This document shows positions 9,812 to 17,387 of a stretch of DNA of 64,000 nucleotides, one piece after another; positions within the stretch are counted from its first letter, which is position 1; each line of letters begins with the position of its first letter. The notes beneath the pieces were generated by a model. The model did not search any database, was not told the DNA's origin, and saw nothing but the letters and a program-made list of their open reading frames with translations. A program made the position numbers and the translations under genes. The stretch is from Candidatus Zhuqueibacterota bacterium (lineage in GTDB: Bacteria; Zhuqueibacterota; Zhuqueibacteria; Residuimicrobiales; Krinioviventaceae), in assembly GCA_016934825.1 (NCBI GenBank), contig JAFGSB010000070.1, positions 62,001 through 126,000 on the forward strand. Reading direction: 5' to 3'.

Positions 9812-12169
9812 TTAAATCTTTTCCTTTGACTCCATCTGCTTCCGCAATTCCATAGAACTCGTGTAGAATTCGGATAAACTCATCTTTTTCAGGTAACACA
9901 GTCCATGACTTGCCCTTAACCTGGGATGCGTGTTTAGATTAAAAAACTCTTCACCCAGGCACATTTTCAGAGTTTGAAACTGTTCGGCCTGAATTTTTCT
10001 GGCCAAACGGGAAAACGGCCCGTCATATTCATAACTTGGAAATGATGCGGCGCACTGAGAACCAAATGAATTTTGAAAAATGCTCTCCAAAATCGCCATA
10101 GAGTTTAACGATACCGGAACAATAACATTCACATCCGAGGGATGAAAACGATACCACACATTTCTATAGCCCCATACCTCGATATCGGAACGGCCGCTCT
10201 CTTTTTCATATATCTTTAAAGCTTCTGAAATGGTTTGCATGACCTTATAATGCGTGTCCGGTCCGCTGCCTTCTGGATCAAAGGCAACCGTTACAATGTT
10301 GGGATTTATTTTTCGCAGTAATTGCAAGACCGGTTTAATATCTCTTTCAGCCTCCGGTTCCTCGGTGAATATTTCGCCTTTGTAAAATCCCAGCCTTAAA
10401 TGGTTTACCGAACGGGAGTCAAAACCAAAATGCGCCCACAGCAGATCCGCTTCCCATTCACGTATCATACCTTTGAGCTGCTGGATATAGGCCATATCTT
10501 TTTTACCCGGATATTGGGTTTTGAAATAATCGATCAATTCATTTATCCGGTCTTTTAAATGCTGTAAACTGTCTTCTTCATATAAAAAAACCAGGTTCCT
10601 TAATAATCTGCGGGCAACGGCCTCATTTTTTACAGCTTCGTTCATTGAGGCGATACCATCAAGGTAATGAGACACATCCCTGTTCCGGACATTTTCATTA
10701 TGGGGATTAAAATAATTTTCAGCCATCAAATTTTGAAAATTCGGTGTGTCGATATATGTCAACAGGTTCCTGAGTAAATTCAGCACATAAAAATTCGTTA
10801 CGGCGGTAAATCCGCTTGTCATATAATTAAAAAAATGCCTGTTCTTTGGTGTTCGTACAAGATGATAAATATACGGCAGGTATCCCAGCATAATATCATC
10901 GTGATGCGGCGCGGTATGCATAAAGGTCATATTTTCAACCGCCGCCAGTCCCGCTTCCAACTTTTTGACCAGGTTGTCTTCTACTCCGGATATAATATTT
11001 TTATAATTCTTTCTGGTTTTCTTTAAAAGAAAGTGGGAAAACCTGTCGGTTTGGAGATCATTTTGAGTCAGTTCACGAATGCTTTTCCCTTTATTGATGG
11101 ATAAATCGATTATGACTTTTTCCATTTGGGCCTGTGAAATTGACTCACTATGGATAAAATCTTCGTATTGCCGTTCAACCAGCAGAGACGCCGCGCCATG
11201 GGTCAGATAGAACCTGGCGTTCGGGAGCTTTTGCAGGGCGGTTGCCGGATAAAGATTATTATCTGCATTTTGAATTGAATTGGTGACTATTTTGGCCTTG
11301 GCCTCACCGGCTGCTATGATAATGGCAACCGCGTTTGGGTTAAAAGTAATCGTGGCCAGTCCTATGGTGATAACCAGACGATTTTTAGCGACTTCAATTC
11401 CGCCAAGATCGGTAGCGGCGGCCGCCTGTGTTTCATAATTTGTCGCTGTTAACCGCGTGGTAGAATAATGGTCCGATCCTCTTATGTTAAAAGCGATATG
11501 TCCGTCGGGACCAATGCCCCCGAGGAAGAAACCGATTCCCCCCATATCCCTGATCTTTCTTTCATAGTCCGCGCAATATTGATCAACCGCTTCTATAACA
11601 CTCCTCTGGGTTCGTTCCATTGTATTTTGCGGATGACGGGTTCTCAGGGTCAGATCCACTTTATCGTCAGGGAATATATTTTCCAGACTCATGCCCTGGG
11701 GAATCCCTGTCTCCCAGCAATTGATCAACAGGGCTTTTTTCGGGTCCAGCTTAAATCCGTCAATATAAAATTTTTTCACATAATAATGAAAACTGTTATG
11801 CTGCTGGGGATTTATGGGGTAAAACTCATCTATCTGTATAAAATGCAGACTTTTCATGTCCGGTTTTTTCGAACCGGGCACACCGTTTTCCTCCAATTCC
11901 TTTTGAACCTGCGGCTGATCCCAGTTTTCCAAAAAATATTTGACCCATTTAATAAAATGCTCGGGTGTCTTGCCGGTGGGCAATGAAATGACCCCGCCGG
12001 GATTGTCCTGAACCCATTCCAGGAAACGAAAGGCGGTCAATTTTCCTAACGCCGGGAAATTCTCCACCTCAATAATGTTGATTTTTTCGGTCGGGGGATA
12101 AGTTTTTTTTCTTCCGGATCGTTCCAGTACTATTTGTTCAACAGGGGTGAAATTGTCACTTGTACTCAT
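9812..12169 (-). CDS. NagB-like / PIG-L deacetylase-like fusion protein
   Basis: 785 residues. The N-terminal about 345 residues are a glucosamine-6-phosphate isomerase/deaminase fold: LPTGKTPEHF near 63, D114 in QIDEFYP, and D222 and H224 in GPDGHIAF. The position of the catalytic Glu in NagB (FNEPG) is I229 here (FNIRG). The C-terminal about 370 residues look like a PIG-L/LmbE N-acetylglucosamine deacetylase, with the zinc motif PHHDD at 421-425 and a large insert. PIG-L proteins remove acetyl groups from GlcNAc derivatives, so the fusion could couple deacetylation with binding or isomerisation of the amino sugar. Similar long 'glucosamine-6-phosphate deaminases' occur in Bacteroidetes. No Shine-Dalgarno site is seen. 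Confidence 0.82.
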   Translation of the reverse strand: MSTSDNFTPVEQIVLERSGRKKTYPPTEKINIIEVENFPALGKLTAFRFLEWVQDNPGGVISLPTGKTPEHFIKWVKYFLENWDQPQVQKELEENGVPGSKKPDMKSLHFIQIDEFYPINPQQHNSFHYYVKKFYIDGFKLDPKKALLINCWETGIPQGMSLENIFPDDKVDLTLRTRHPQNTMERTQRSVIEAVDQYCADYERKIRDMGGIGFFLGGIGPDGHIAFNIRGSDHYSTTRLTATNYETQAAAATDLGGIEVAKNRLVITIGLATITFNPNAVAIIIAAGEAKAKIVTNSIQNADNNLYPATALQKLPNARFYLTHGAASLLVERQYEDFIHSESISQAQMEKVIIDLSINKGKSIRELTQNDLQTDRFSHFLLKKTRKNYKNIISGVEDNLVKKLEAGLAAVENMTFMHTAPHHDDIMLGYLPYIYHLVRTPKNRHFFNYMTSGFTAVTNFYVLNLLRNLLTYIDTPNFQNLMAENYFNPHNENVRNRDVSHYLDGIASMNEAVKNEAVARRLLRNLVFLYEEDSLQHLKDRINELIDYFKTQYPGKKDMAYIQQLKGMIREWEADLLWAHFGFDSRSVNHLRLGFYKGEIFTEEPEAERDIKPVLQLLRKINPNIVTVAFDPEGSGPDTHYKVMQTISEALKIYEKESGRSDIEVWGYRNVWYRFHPSDVNVIVPVSLNSMAILESIFQNSFGSQCAASFPSYEYDGPFSRLARKIQAEQFQTLKMCLGEEFFNLNTHPRLRASHGLCYLKKMSLSEFYTSSMELRKQMESKEKI

Positions 12170-12671
12170 AGGCTATTTTTATTTTCATATGGATTAAAAA
12201 TTGTCATTGTGATATATTGCATGAACATAATATTCAGGTTATATCAGACAATTGACGGTAATATGTTAAAATATATTTATTCAATGAATGAATATAATAT
12301 AATCTTTTCACATTGTCAACAGTTTTTAAATGATTAAAACCCTGATAAATACAAAGGATTAATTATTATCTTCAATCTTTCGGTTTCGCGGAATATCGAA
12401 CCTGCCTGGATATACAGGAATGATCATCGTACCCCGGGAAGCGGCAATTAAAGGATTATTTCTATCCCATGTCATTTTCTAACAAAAAAATGTATGCAAA
12501 ATCCCGTATTCTGTCACTCGTTTTCATTTATATTTTAAAAATTTTATATTACAAACTTTCAATTCAGGGTAGGTAAAATAAAATTGTCACTTGCGCCGTA
12601 CAGATACCGGTCACAAGTGACAAAAGATTACAATATAACTATTTTAATCAGGAGAAACTTGAAATCATGAA
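12170..12671. other. Intergenic region upstream of the NagB-PIG-L gene
   Basis: About 500 bp with no convincing gene. It must hold the promoter for the minus-strand gene at 9812-12169 (AT-rich near 12180-12330) and it contains the terminator of the membrane-protein gene (12570-12623). Nothing else was recognised. Confidence 0.5.
12570..12623 (-). terminator. Intrinsic terminator of the membrane-protein gene
   Basis: Perfect 10-bp inverted repeat TTGTCACTTG (12584-12593) and CAAGTGACAA (12614-12623). Read on the minus strand, the stem is followed directly by TTTTATTTTACC. It lies about 50 bp downstream of the stop of the minus-strand gene 12672-13592. Confidence 0.65.
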
Positions 12672-13592
12672 TTATTCCTGCACCTGCTTCATTTTCTCAA
12701 ATATCACATACTCGTCGCCGAACTGCGCCAGGAATTCCAGACTCAATGCCCTGATCGTGTAGGTTATAGGCAATGTGACTACAGAACCGATGTAAGGGAT
12801 AATCAGCAGTAAAAATCCCAGACAGCAGGTAAACAGCCCGAAAAACACGATCAGAATGATTATGGCTATCGTCAATACAAATATAAACAAACCGTATAAT
12901 ATAAAGTTTAGAAAATGCTGGGTTAACAGAGGTATAAATTTGTTCCATGCCGAAAGGACCCTGTTGTTATTTTTATACATGATCGGTACGACAAAATGAT
13001 CCAGGAACATGGAAATATAACCGAAAAAAATCAGCATCAGGATAAACAGCAAAACGACCTGTAAAACAAACATTATCGGAAATTGCGAGAACCCGGTTTC
13101 ATCATAAATTTGCGCCAGCCGGATAAACCCGATCACAAAAAATATTGAAAACAGGCCGAAGACAATGAATCCGTAACATAACCGCCAGAGAAACAGCGAA
13201 TTGCCCAGCTCTTTGAATTGTTTCCACGGTTTGACCACCTCTCCCCGGTCCTGCACAACATTGTCCAGAAACATGAACTTGCCTCTTGAACTCAGCCAGG
13301 TGAACAGGATCATGAGAAAAACAATAACAAAGGCAATAAATATAATAAACATAAACCACCAGGTATGATCGAGCAGCCATTCCCAGGCGTACCGGGGACC
13401 GTCGATAATGTCTTCCCAATCGGCATGTGATTTGTTCGATCCCGAACCGCCGCTGTTATGTCCGTCCATTAACGTTGCCAGAAAAGCCGTAAAACCCATG
13501 ACCATCCATTTGTTCAAATCAAACGGCTTGAAAAGAGCCAGTTTCATCCGGGTCCATGCCCGGGATAAAGGTTCCAGATAGACAATATTCAT
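12672..13592 (-). CDS. Polytopic membrane protein of unknown function
   Basis: 306 residues from the ATG at 13590-13592, which has AAGGTGAG just upstream; a GTG at 13601 lies inside that site and is unlikely. There is an N-terminal amphipathic stretch, a Gly/Ser-rich loop (HNSGGSGSN) near residue 48, and about five or six strongly hydrophobic segments, for example around 75-97, 130-155, 165-195 and two close together at 220-285. The layout resembles the DUF7544/DUF4013-like membrane proteins, but I cannot name a function. It stands alone on its strand with its own terminator. The REP-like copies at 13746 and 13862 lie upstream. Confidence 0.65.
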   Translation of the reverse strand: MNIVYLEPLSRAWTRMKLALFKPFDLNKWMVMGFTAFLATLMDGHNSGGSGSNKSHADWEDIIDGPRYAWEWLLDHTWWFMFIIFIAFVIVFLMILFTWLSSRGKFMFLDNVVQDRGEVVKPWKQFKELGNSLFLWRLCYGFIVFGLFSIFFVIGFIRLAQIYDETGFSQFPIMFVLQVVLLFILMLIFFGYISMFLDHFVVPIMYKNNNRVLSAWNKFIPLLTQHFLNFILYGLFIFVLTIAIIILIVFFGLFTCCLGFLLLIIPYIGSVVTLPITYTIRALSLEFLAQFGDEYVIFEKMKQVQE

Positions 13593-13745
13593 AAGACTCA
13601 CCTTTGTTTTGCGATTTTGTTATTATTTATCGGGATTAATTGTATAGTTAATTATATGAATATAATATTTTTATATCAACAAATAATATCAAAATAATAT
13701 ACGCGGGCACCTGTTTGTTGTTACAAAACGTTATCTGCAGGAGTT

Positions 13746-13773
13746 GCAACAAGGGGCTGCAGCCCCTTGTTGT
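13746..13773. repeat. Solo REP-like palindrome
   Basis: A perfect 26-bp inverted repeat: arms CAACAAGGGGCTG and CAGCCCCTTGTTG meet at the centre, with one flanking base on each side. It is the same family as the arrays beside the RAYT gene at 15321-15797. It lies between two minus-strand genes. Confidence 0.85.
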
Positions 13774-13861
13774 GTTGACATGTGTCAATAATAGTAAACC
13801 AAAGCACAGCTTTTATTCACTACTTTCGTCAAGTCCAACTTCGAACGCAGATAATTGAGTT

Positions 13862-13889
13862 ACAAAAAGGGGTAACTGCCCCTTGTTGT
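13862..13889. repeat. Degenerate solo REP-like palindrome
   Basis: ACAAAAAGGGG, a short centre, then CCCCTTGTTGT. The left arm carries mismatches to the family consensus. It ends 10 bp from the stop of the SUMF1-domain gene and could also act as part of its transcript end. Confidence 0.75.
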
Positions 13890-13899
13890 GTTTTTTCAA

Positions 13900-14715
13900 T
13901 TACTTGTTGCGGACGCAACGGAATCCGTAGCTGTCGCTCCAGTTCTCCGGATAATCCCAGTAACGACCCGTCGTGCGACAGACTTCTTCGACGACGTCCC
14001 ATGAGCCGCCGCGGATCACGCGGCCCGCTCCCTTAACTGGTCCATGCGGATTATTGTCCGGGCTGTTAGTATAAAAGCCGGCATCAAACCAGTCCGAACA
14101 CCATTCCCATACATTGCCGCTCATGTCAAACAATCCCAATTCATTGGCCTGCTTTTGTCCGACAGGATGGGTGATATTATCCGAATTAGCGTCGTACCAC
14201 CCCACTTCATCCGGGTTATTACTGCCGCTGTAAGTATATCCCATCGTTTTTTTACCGCCGCGGGCCGCCTTTTCCCACTGCGCTTCGGTGGGCAGTTGTT
14301 TACCGTAATACAAAGCGTATTCGTTCGCGCCGTACCAGGTCACACACACTACGGGACAATCCTCACAACCGCCTGCCGCACTCCATTGTCCGCCGGCTTT
14401 CTGCACACCCCTCGAGTGTTCATAAATCATTGTTTGTCCAAAGTACTCACCGGCCCTGACTTTGTCACTGCCGTAATCGTTCAAAAAGGCCGCATACTGT
14501 GCGTTGGTCACTTCGTATTTGTCAATAAAATAGGCGTCAAGATAGACCGGATGCGCCGGTTTTTCGTCGGCCTCGATATCATCCCTACCCATGGTAAACT
14601 CCCCGGCGGCGACCAGTACCATATCCTTCTTTTCCATATTCCCGTCACAGGCGAAACCGGAGATAATCAAAAAAATAATCAAAACCGCTTTGAGAATGGA
14701 TAATGTTTTTTGCAT
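13900..14715 (-). CDS. SUMF1/FGE-domain lipoprotein
   Basis: 271 residues. The leader ends in a lipobox-like LIISGFAC, so Cys23 is probably lipidated and the protein sits on a periplasm-facing membrane. The rest is one formylglycine-generating-enzyme-type domain: VAAGEFTMGRDD at the front, YEVTNAQYAAFL, LPTEAQWEKAARGG, LFDMSGNVWEWCSDW and RVIRGGSWD before a C-terminal SYGFRCVRNK. In true FGE a pair of cysteines binds copper near the C-terminus. Only the second (EEVC) is present here, and the first position is Val. I therefore read it as a non-catalytic SUMF1-fold protein. It is flanked on both sides by REP-like repeats. Confidence 0.85.
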   Translation of the reverse strand: MQKTLSILKAVLIIFLIISGFACDGNMEKKDMVLVAAGEFTMGRDDIEADEKPAHPVYLDAYFIDKYEVTNAQYAAFLNDYGSDKVRAGEYFGQTMIYEHSRGVQKAGGQWSAAGGCEDCPVVCVTWYGANEYALYYGKQLPTEAQWEKAARGGKKTMGYTYSGSNNPDEVGWYDANSDNITHPVGQKQANELGLFDMSGNVWEWCSDWFDAGFYTNSPDNNPHGPVKGAGRVIRGGSWDVVEEVCRTTGRYWDYPENWSDSYGFRCVRNK

Positions 14716-14882
14716 AAAATACCCCGCAGTTTAAATTGACTTTAGTTTATATAAAAACAGAAATTATGTAAAGTTTGTTCCTTTTGAAGGGGATAAATTT
14801 ATTTTTAAGATTGTCAATGCGATAAAAATTTGTTCCACAAGAGACATAATATTCTCTCATTCAATATGGATTAACAATCCAT

Positions 14883-15311
14883 ACAACAAGGGGTAGCTAC
14901 TACTTGTTGCATTACGGGTAGGTAATTTTTTACAACAAGGGGTGGCCACCCCTTGTTGTAATTACGGGCAGGCGGTCTTCTTGCAACAAGGGGCTGCAAT
15001 CCTATGTTGTTTGATAAGTAGGCGGTCTTCTTGCAACAAGGGGCTGCAATCCTATGTTGTTTGATGGGCAGGTGGTCCTTTTACATCAAGGGGCTGCAAT
15101 CCTATGTTGTTTGATGGGTAGGTGGTCCTTTTACAACAAGGGGCTGCAATCCTATGTTGTTTGATGGGCAGGTGGTCTTCTTGCAACAAGGGGTTGTACC
15201 CCCTTGTTGTAATTACGGGCAGGCGGTCTTCTTGCAACAAGGGGCTGCAGCCCCTTGTAGTAATAGGAGTAGGCAGTCCTGATACAATAAGGGACAGTTG
15301 CCCCTTGTTGT
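14883..15311. repeat. Tandem array of nine REP-like palindromes, 50-bp period
   Basis: Units of about 28 bp start at 14883, 14932, 14983, 15033, 15083, 15133, 15183, 15234 and 15284, so the step is 49-51 bp. The arms are variants of ACAACAAGGGG and CCCCTTGTTGT. The unit at 14932-14959 is a perfect palindrome, while units 3-6 share the same imperfect right arm (CCTATGTTGT), which indicates local duplication. Linkers of about 22 bp are also conserved and all contain (T/C)AGG, usually as GGGCAGG or GGGTAGG. That could be the short guide sequence RAYT proteins read 5' of a REP hairpin. Confidence 0.9.
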
Positions 15312-15320
15312 AAAATTATT

Positions 15321-15797
15321 TTAATAATGTATATCTTTTAATTTTATTATCATACATTCAATCAACTGTTTCAATTTTTTATCATCAGTCAATGCATGTT
15401 TTAACCGATTATATTTTACATACTCAATTGAATTCACAAGCTGTTCCTCATCTTCAATAACAGTACAACTAAATTTTTGCGCCCAAAGATGAAAAATTTC
15501 CTGAATGTTATGACGCTGTTTATATAGTTGAGTTGATTTGCCCTTCAATTTTCTTACGATATTAGATATTTCTTCTTCATGACATAACAGTATCAGATGA
15601 ATATGATCTTTACAAATATTATATGCCAATATTTGTAAATTATCTTCATTAACAATTTGTGCAATAATGGATGTGATTTCTCTTTCATCATCAGTATCAA
15701 GTATTAATGGGCTTTGTCGTTTGACTTGATACGTGATCATTCTTTGACTTGTTCTGCTGTTGTGAGTCACCCAGGTGATATGATAAAATTGTTTCAT
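15321..15797 (-). CDS. REP-associated tyrosine transposase (RAYT, Y1/HUH type)
   Basis: 158 residues of the TnpA_REP family. The HUH metal motif is DHIHLIL (H65, H67), and the catalytic tyrosine lies in the helix EYVKYNRLKHAL (Y126 or Y129), where family members usually read Y-x-x-NP. These proteins cut and join single-stranded DNA at REP hairpins and are normally present once, as a vertically kept gene. GGAGGGG precedes the ATG. The gene lies 10 bp from the last unit of the left array and 87 bp from the right array, which ties it to these repeats. Local composition is AT-rich with Ile- and Lys-rich coding, unlike the neighbours. Confidence 0.85.
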   Translation of the reverse strand: MKQFYHITWVTHNSRTSQRMITYQVKRQSPLILDTDDEREITSIIAQIVNEDNLQILAYNICKDHIHLILLCHEEEISNIVRKLKGKSTQLYKQRHNIQEIFHLWAQKFSCTVIEDEEQLVNSIEYVKYNRLKHALTDDKKLKQLIECMIIKLKDIHY

Positions 15798-15883
15798 GTC
15801 CCCTCCAAAGGTACAGAACTAATGTAAAAAAAAGTAATGGCTATCGGCCATTATAACAATTACGATTCACTCTTTCCACTTTT

Positions 15884-16009
15884 ACAACAAGGGGCAACTG
15901 CCCCTTGTTGTATGACAGTCAGGCAGTTTTTTACAACAAGGGGTGGCCACCCCTTGTTGTATGATGGGCAGGCAGTCCTCTTACATCAATGGGCTTCAGG
16001 TCCTTGTTA
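15884..16009. repeat. Three REP-like palindromes on the far side of the RAYT gene
   Basis: Units start at 15884, 15933 and 15983 with the same 49-50-bp step as the left array. The unit at 15933-15960 is identical to the one at 14932-14959. The last unit is degenerate, with ACATCAATGGG as its left arm. Linkers again contain CAGG. Confidence 0.88.
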
Positions 16010-16029
16010 CGGGATATTCTTGTATTCTC

Positions 16030-17322
16030 TCATTTGAACCGCAGCGCCAGGCACGGGCCCGGCAGCAGCATTTCAATGCCGTGATGTTCGGTGTCGGAGT
16101 ACAGCGTGAACACATTCTCGCCCGGTTTCAGATGCTTCAGGGACACCTCCGCATCCGTGAACACCACATCGTGAGTGGATTTGCCGGATGTTATGTTATA
16201 GGGAAAACCGTTCAGTTTGAACGGTTCCTTCGCCGTTCCTTCGCCTCCGTCCCAGATGCGCACAAACAGCCGCACCTCAGCCACTCGCGACAGATCATCC
16301 GGAAGCAGCAGGGTTGCTTTTTTTTCGTTTTTATCGCGTGACCAGAACGGCCGGGGCATGTCGGAACATTTGAACAGCATAACCCTGTTTCTGTTATACG
16401 GAAAGATCAGCCCGTCCCGGACCGGCGCCCGATAATACAATCCATTTTTCAGTTTCACCAGCGCTTTCACCGCCATCGGTTTGCCCTGATCGGGGATCAT
16501 GTGGGTGTCCCAGGTTACCTCGAACGGTGCGGTTTCCGACCGGCCGATATGATTGACGTATTTTCGCTTGAACGTGTAACCGTGCCAGTCATCCTCGGCA
16601 AAATTGCCGTTATCGTCATATCCCGTATAACGGCCGAAATACTCCACCGATAAAATTTTGTCCCCAAAGGATTCGGGAAAAGACAATCCGACCACCACCC
16701 TGTCCTGAAGCACCGGTCCTTCTTTCAACACGATTTCCGCCTTAAAATTCTGTAATTGATTTTGCACTAAATCGGGGTGATCGGATTTCAGGTAGCATCG
16801 CACCGCGGCATTGTCGATGATAAAATGTCCCCAGAATGCTTTGCCCCGGTCGCAGGCGAACTGAAAAACATTCAGACCATTCACCATCTGTTCGACTTTC
16901 AGCGGGACAACCGGGTATGTATAGGCACAGTTATTGTCCTTAATACCGTCATCCGGCAGATAATAAGTCTCTTTGCCGTTCAGTATAAATCGTTTGTTCT
17001 CCGTTTGCGGATGCCCGCCCCACATTTCCAGGTACAACTCCGCGCCGTCAAGTCCGAACAGGTCTTCCGGGACATCGATCAACTGCAGTCCGTTCGCCCG
17101 GGCCTCGCTCCGGTGACCGAATTCCCCGTGTTGACTCAATTGCGCGTCATTGACCCGCAGCCGTTCGCCCGCACGGGTATTGTTGTTGATCCTGCCATCG
17201 AACTCGGCCCAGTACTGCCTGAAAAATTTTTGAGCGTGGGCAGGTATATTACTAAAAATAAAGACCAGAAAAAAAAGAGAAAGCAAAATAAGCCATTTCA
17301 TATTTTTGACTTTTTTATCCAT
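16030..17322 (-). CDS. Secreted beta-sandwich protein of unknown function
   Basis: 430 residues from the ATG at 17320-17322, chosen because AAGGGG lies seven bases upstream and a clean signal peptide follows (WLILLSLFFLVFIFSNIPAHA). An ATG at 17361 lacks a site. The mature protein is rich in beta-strand pattern and aromatic residues. It seems to hold two copies of a galactose-binding-like module: near 70-165 (ELYLEMWGGH, RFILNGKETYYLPDDG) and near 340-430 (VRLFVRIWDGG, PFKLNGFPYNI), with an intervening domain containing YFGRYTGYDDNGNF. That suggests carbohydrate binding. I do not recognise a catalytic family. It follows a predicted glycosidase-like gene by 65 bp and is probably cotranscribed. 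Confidence 0.7.
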   Translation of the reverse strand: MDKKVKNMKWLILLSLFFLVFIFSNIPAHAQKFFRQYWAEFDGRINNNTRAGERLRVNDAQLSQHGEFGHRSEARANGLQLIDVPEDLFGLDGAELYLEMWGGHPQTENKRFILNGKETYYLPDDGIKDNNCAYTYPVVPLKVEQMVNGLNVFQFACDRGKAFWGHFIIDNAAVRCYLKSDHPDLVQNQLQNFKAEIVLKEGPVLQDRVVVGLSFPESFGDKILSVEYFGRYTGYDDNGNFAEDDWHGYTFKRKYVNHIGRSETAPFEVTWDTHMIPDQGKPMAVKALVKLKNGLYYRAPVRDGLIFPYNRNRVMLFKCSDMPRPFWSRDKNEKKATLLLPDDLSRVAEVRLFVRIWDGGEGTAKEPFKLNGFPYNITSGKSTHDVVFTDAEVSLKHLKPGENVFTLYSDTEHHGIEMLLPGPCLALRFK

Positions 17323-17387
17323 AATAATCCCCTTGCCGGATTTTTTGTGCATAAATAACATATTTTATTTATGATATAGTTCATATC

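Larger units (their letters stand above)
14883..16009. mobile_element. RAYT gene with flanking REP-like arrays
   Basis: A REP-associated tyrosine transposase gene (15321-15797) is bounded by nine palindromic units on one side and three on the other, plus two solo copies 1 kb away. This is the arrangement of a REPtron: a domesticated single-copy transposase with its own REP family. No terminal repeats or target duplication of an ordinary insertion sequence are visible. Confidence 0.75.

Noticed and set aside
9741-9899. Longer N-terminus for the T9SS arylsulfotransferase-like protein
   Set aside because: The extension overlaps the next gene, would place the signal peptide internally and lacks the AGGTG site found before the inner ATG.
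13900-14715. Formylglycine-generating enzyme proper
   Set aside because: One of the two active-site cysteines is missing and no sulfatase lies nearby.
14883-15311. CRISPR array
   Set aside because: The 50-bp period suggests one at first sight, but the repeated unit is a palindrome with variants and the linkers are near-identical rather than unique spacers. No cas gene is nearby.
15052-15313. Two short ORFs of about 62 residues on opposite strands
   Set aside because: They are translations of the tandem REP-like repeats and show only the repeat period. No start site or domain supports them.
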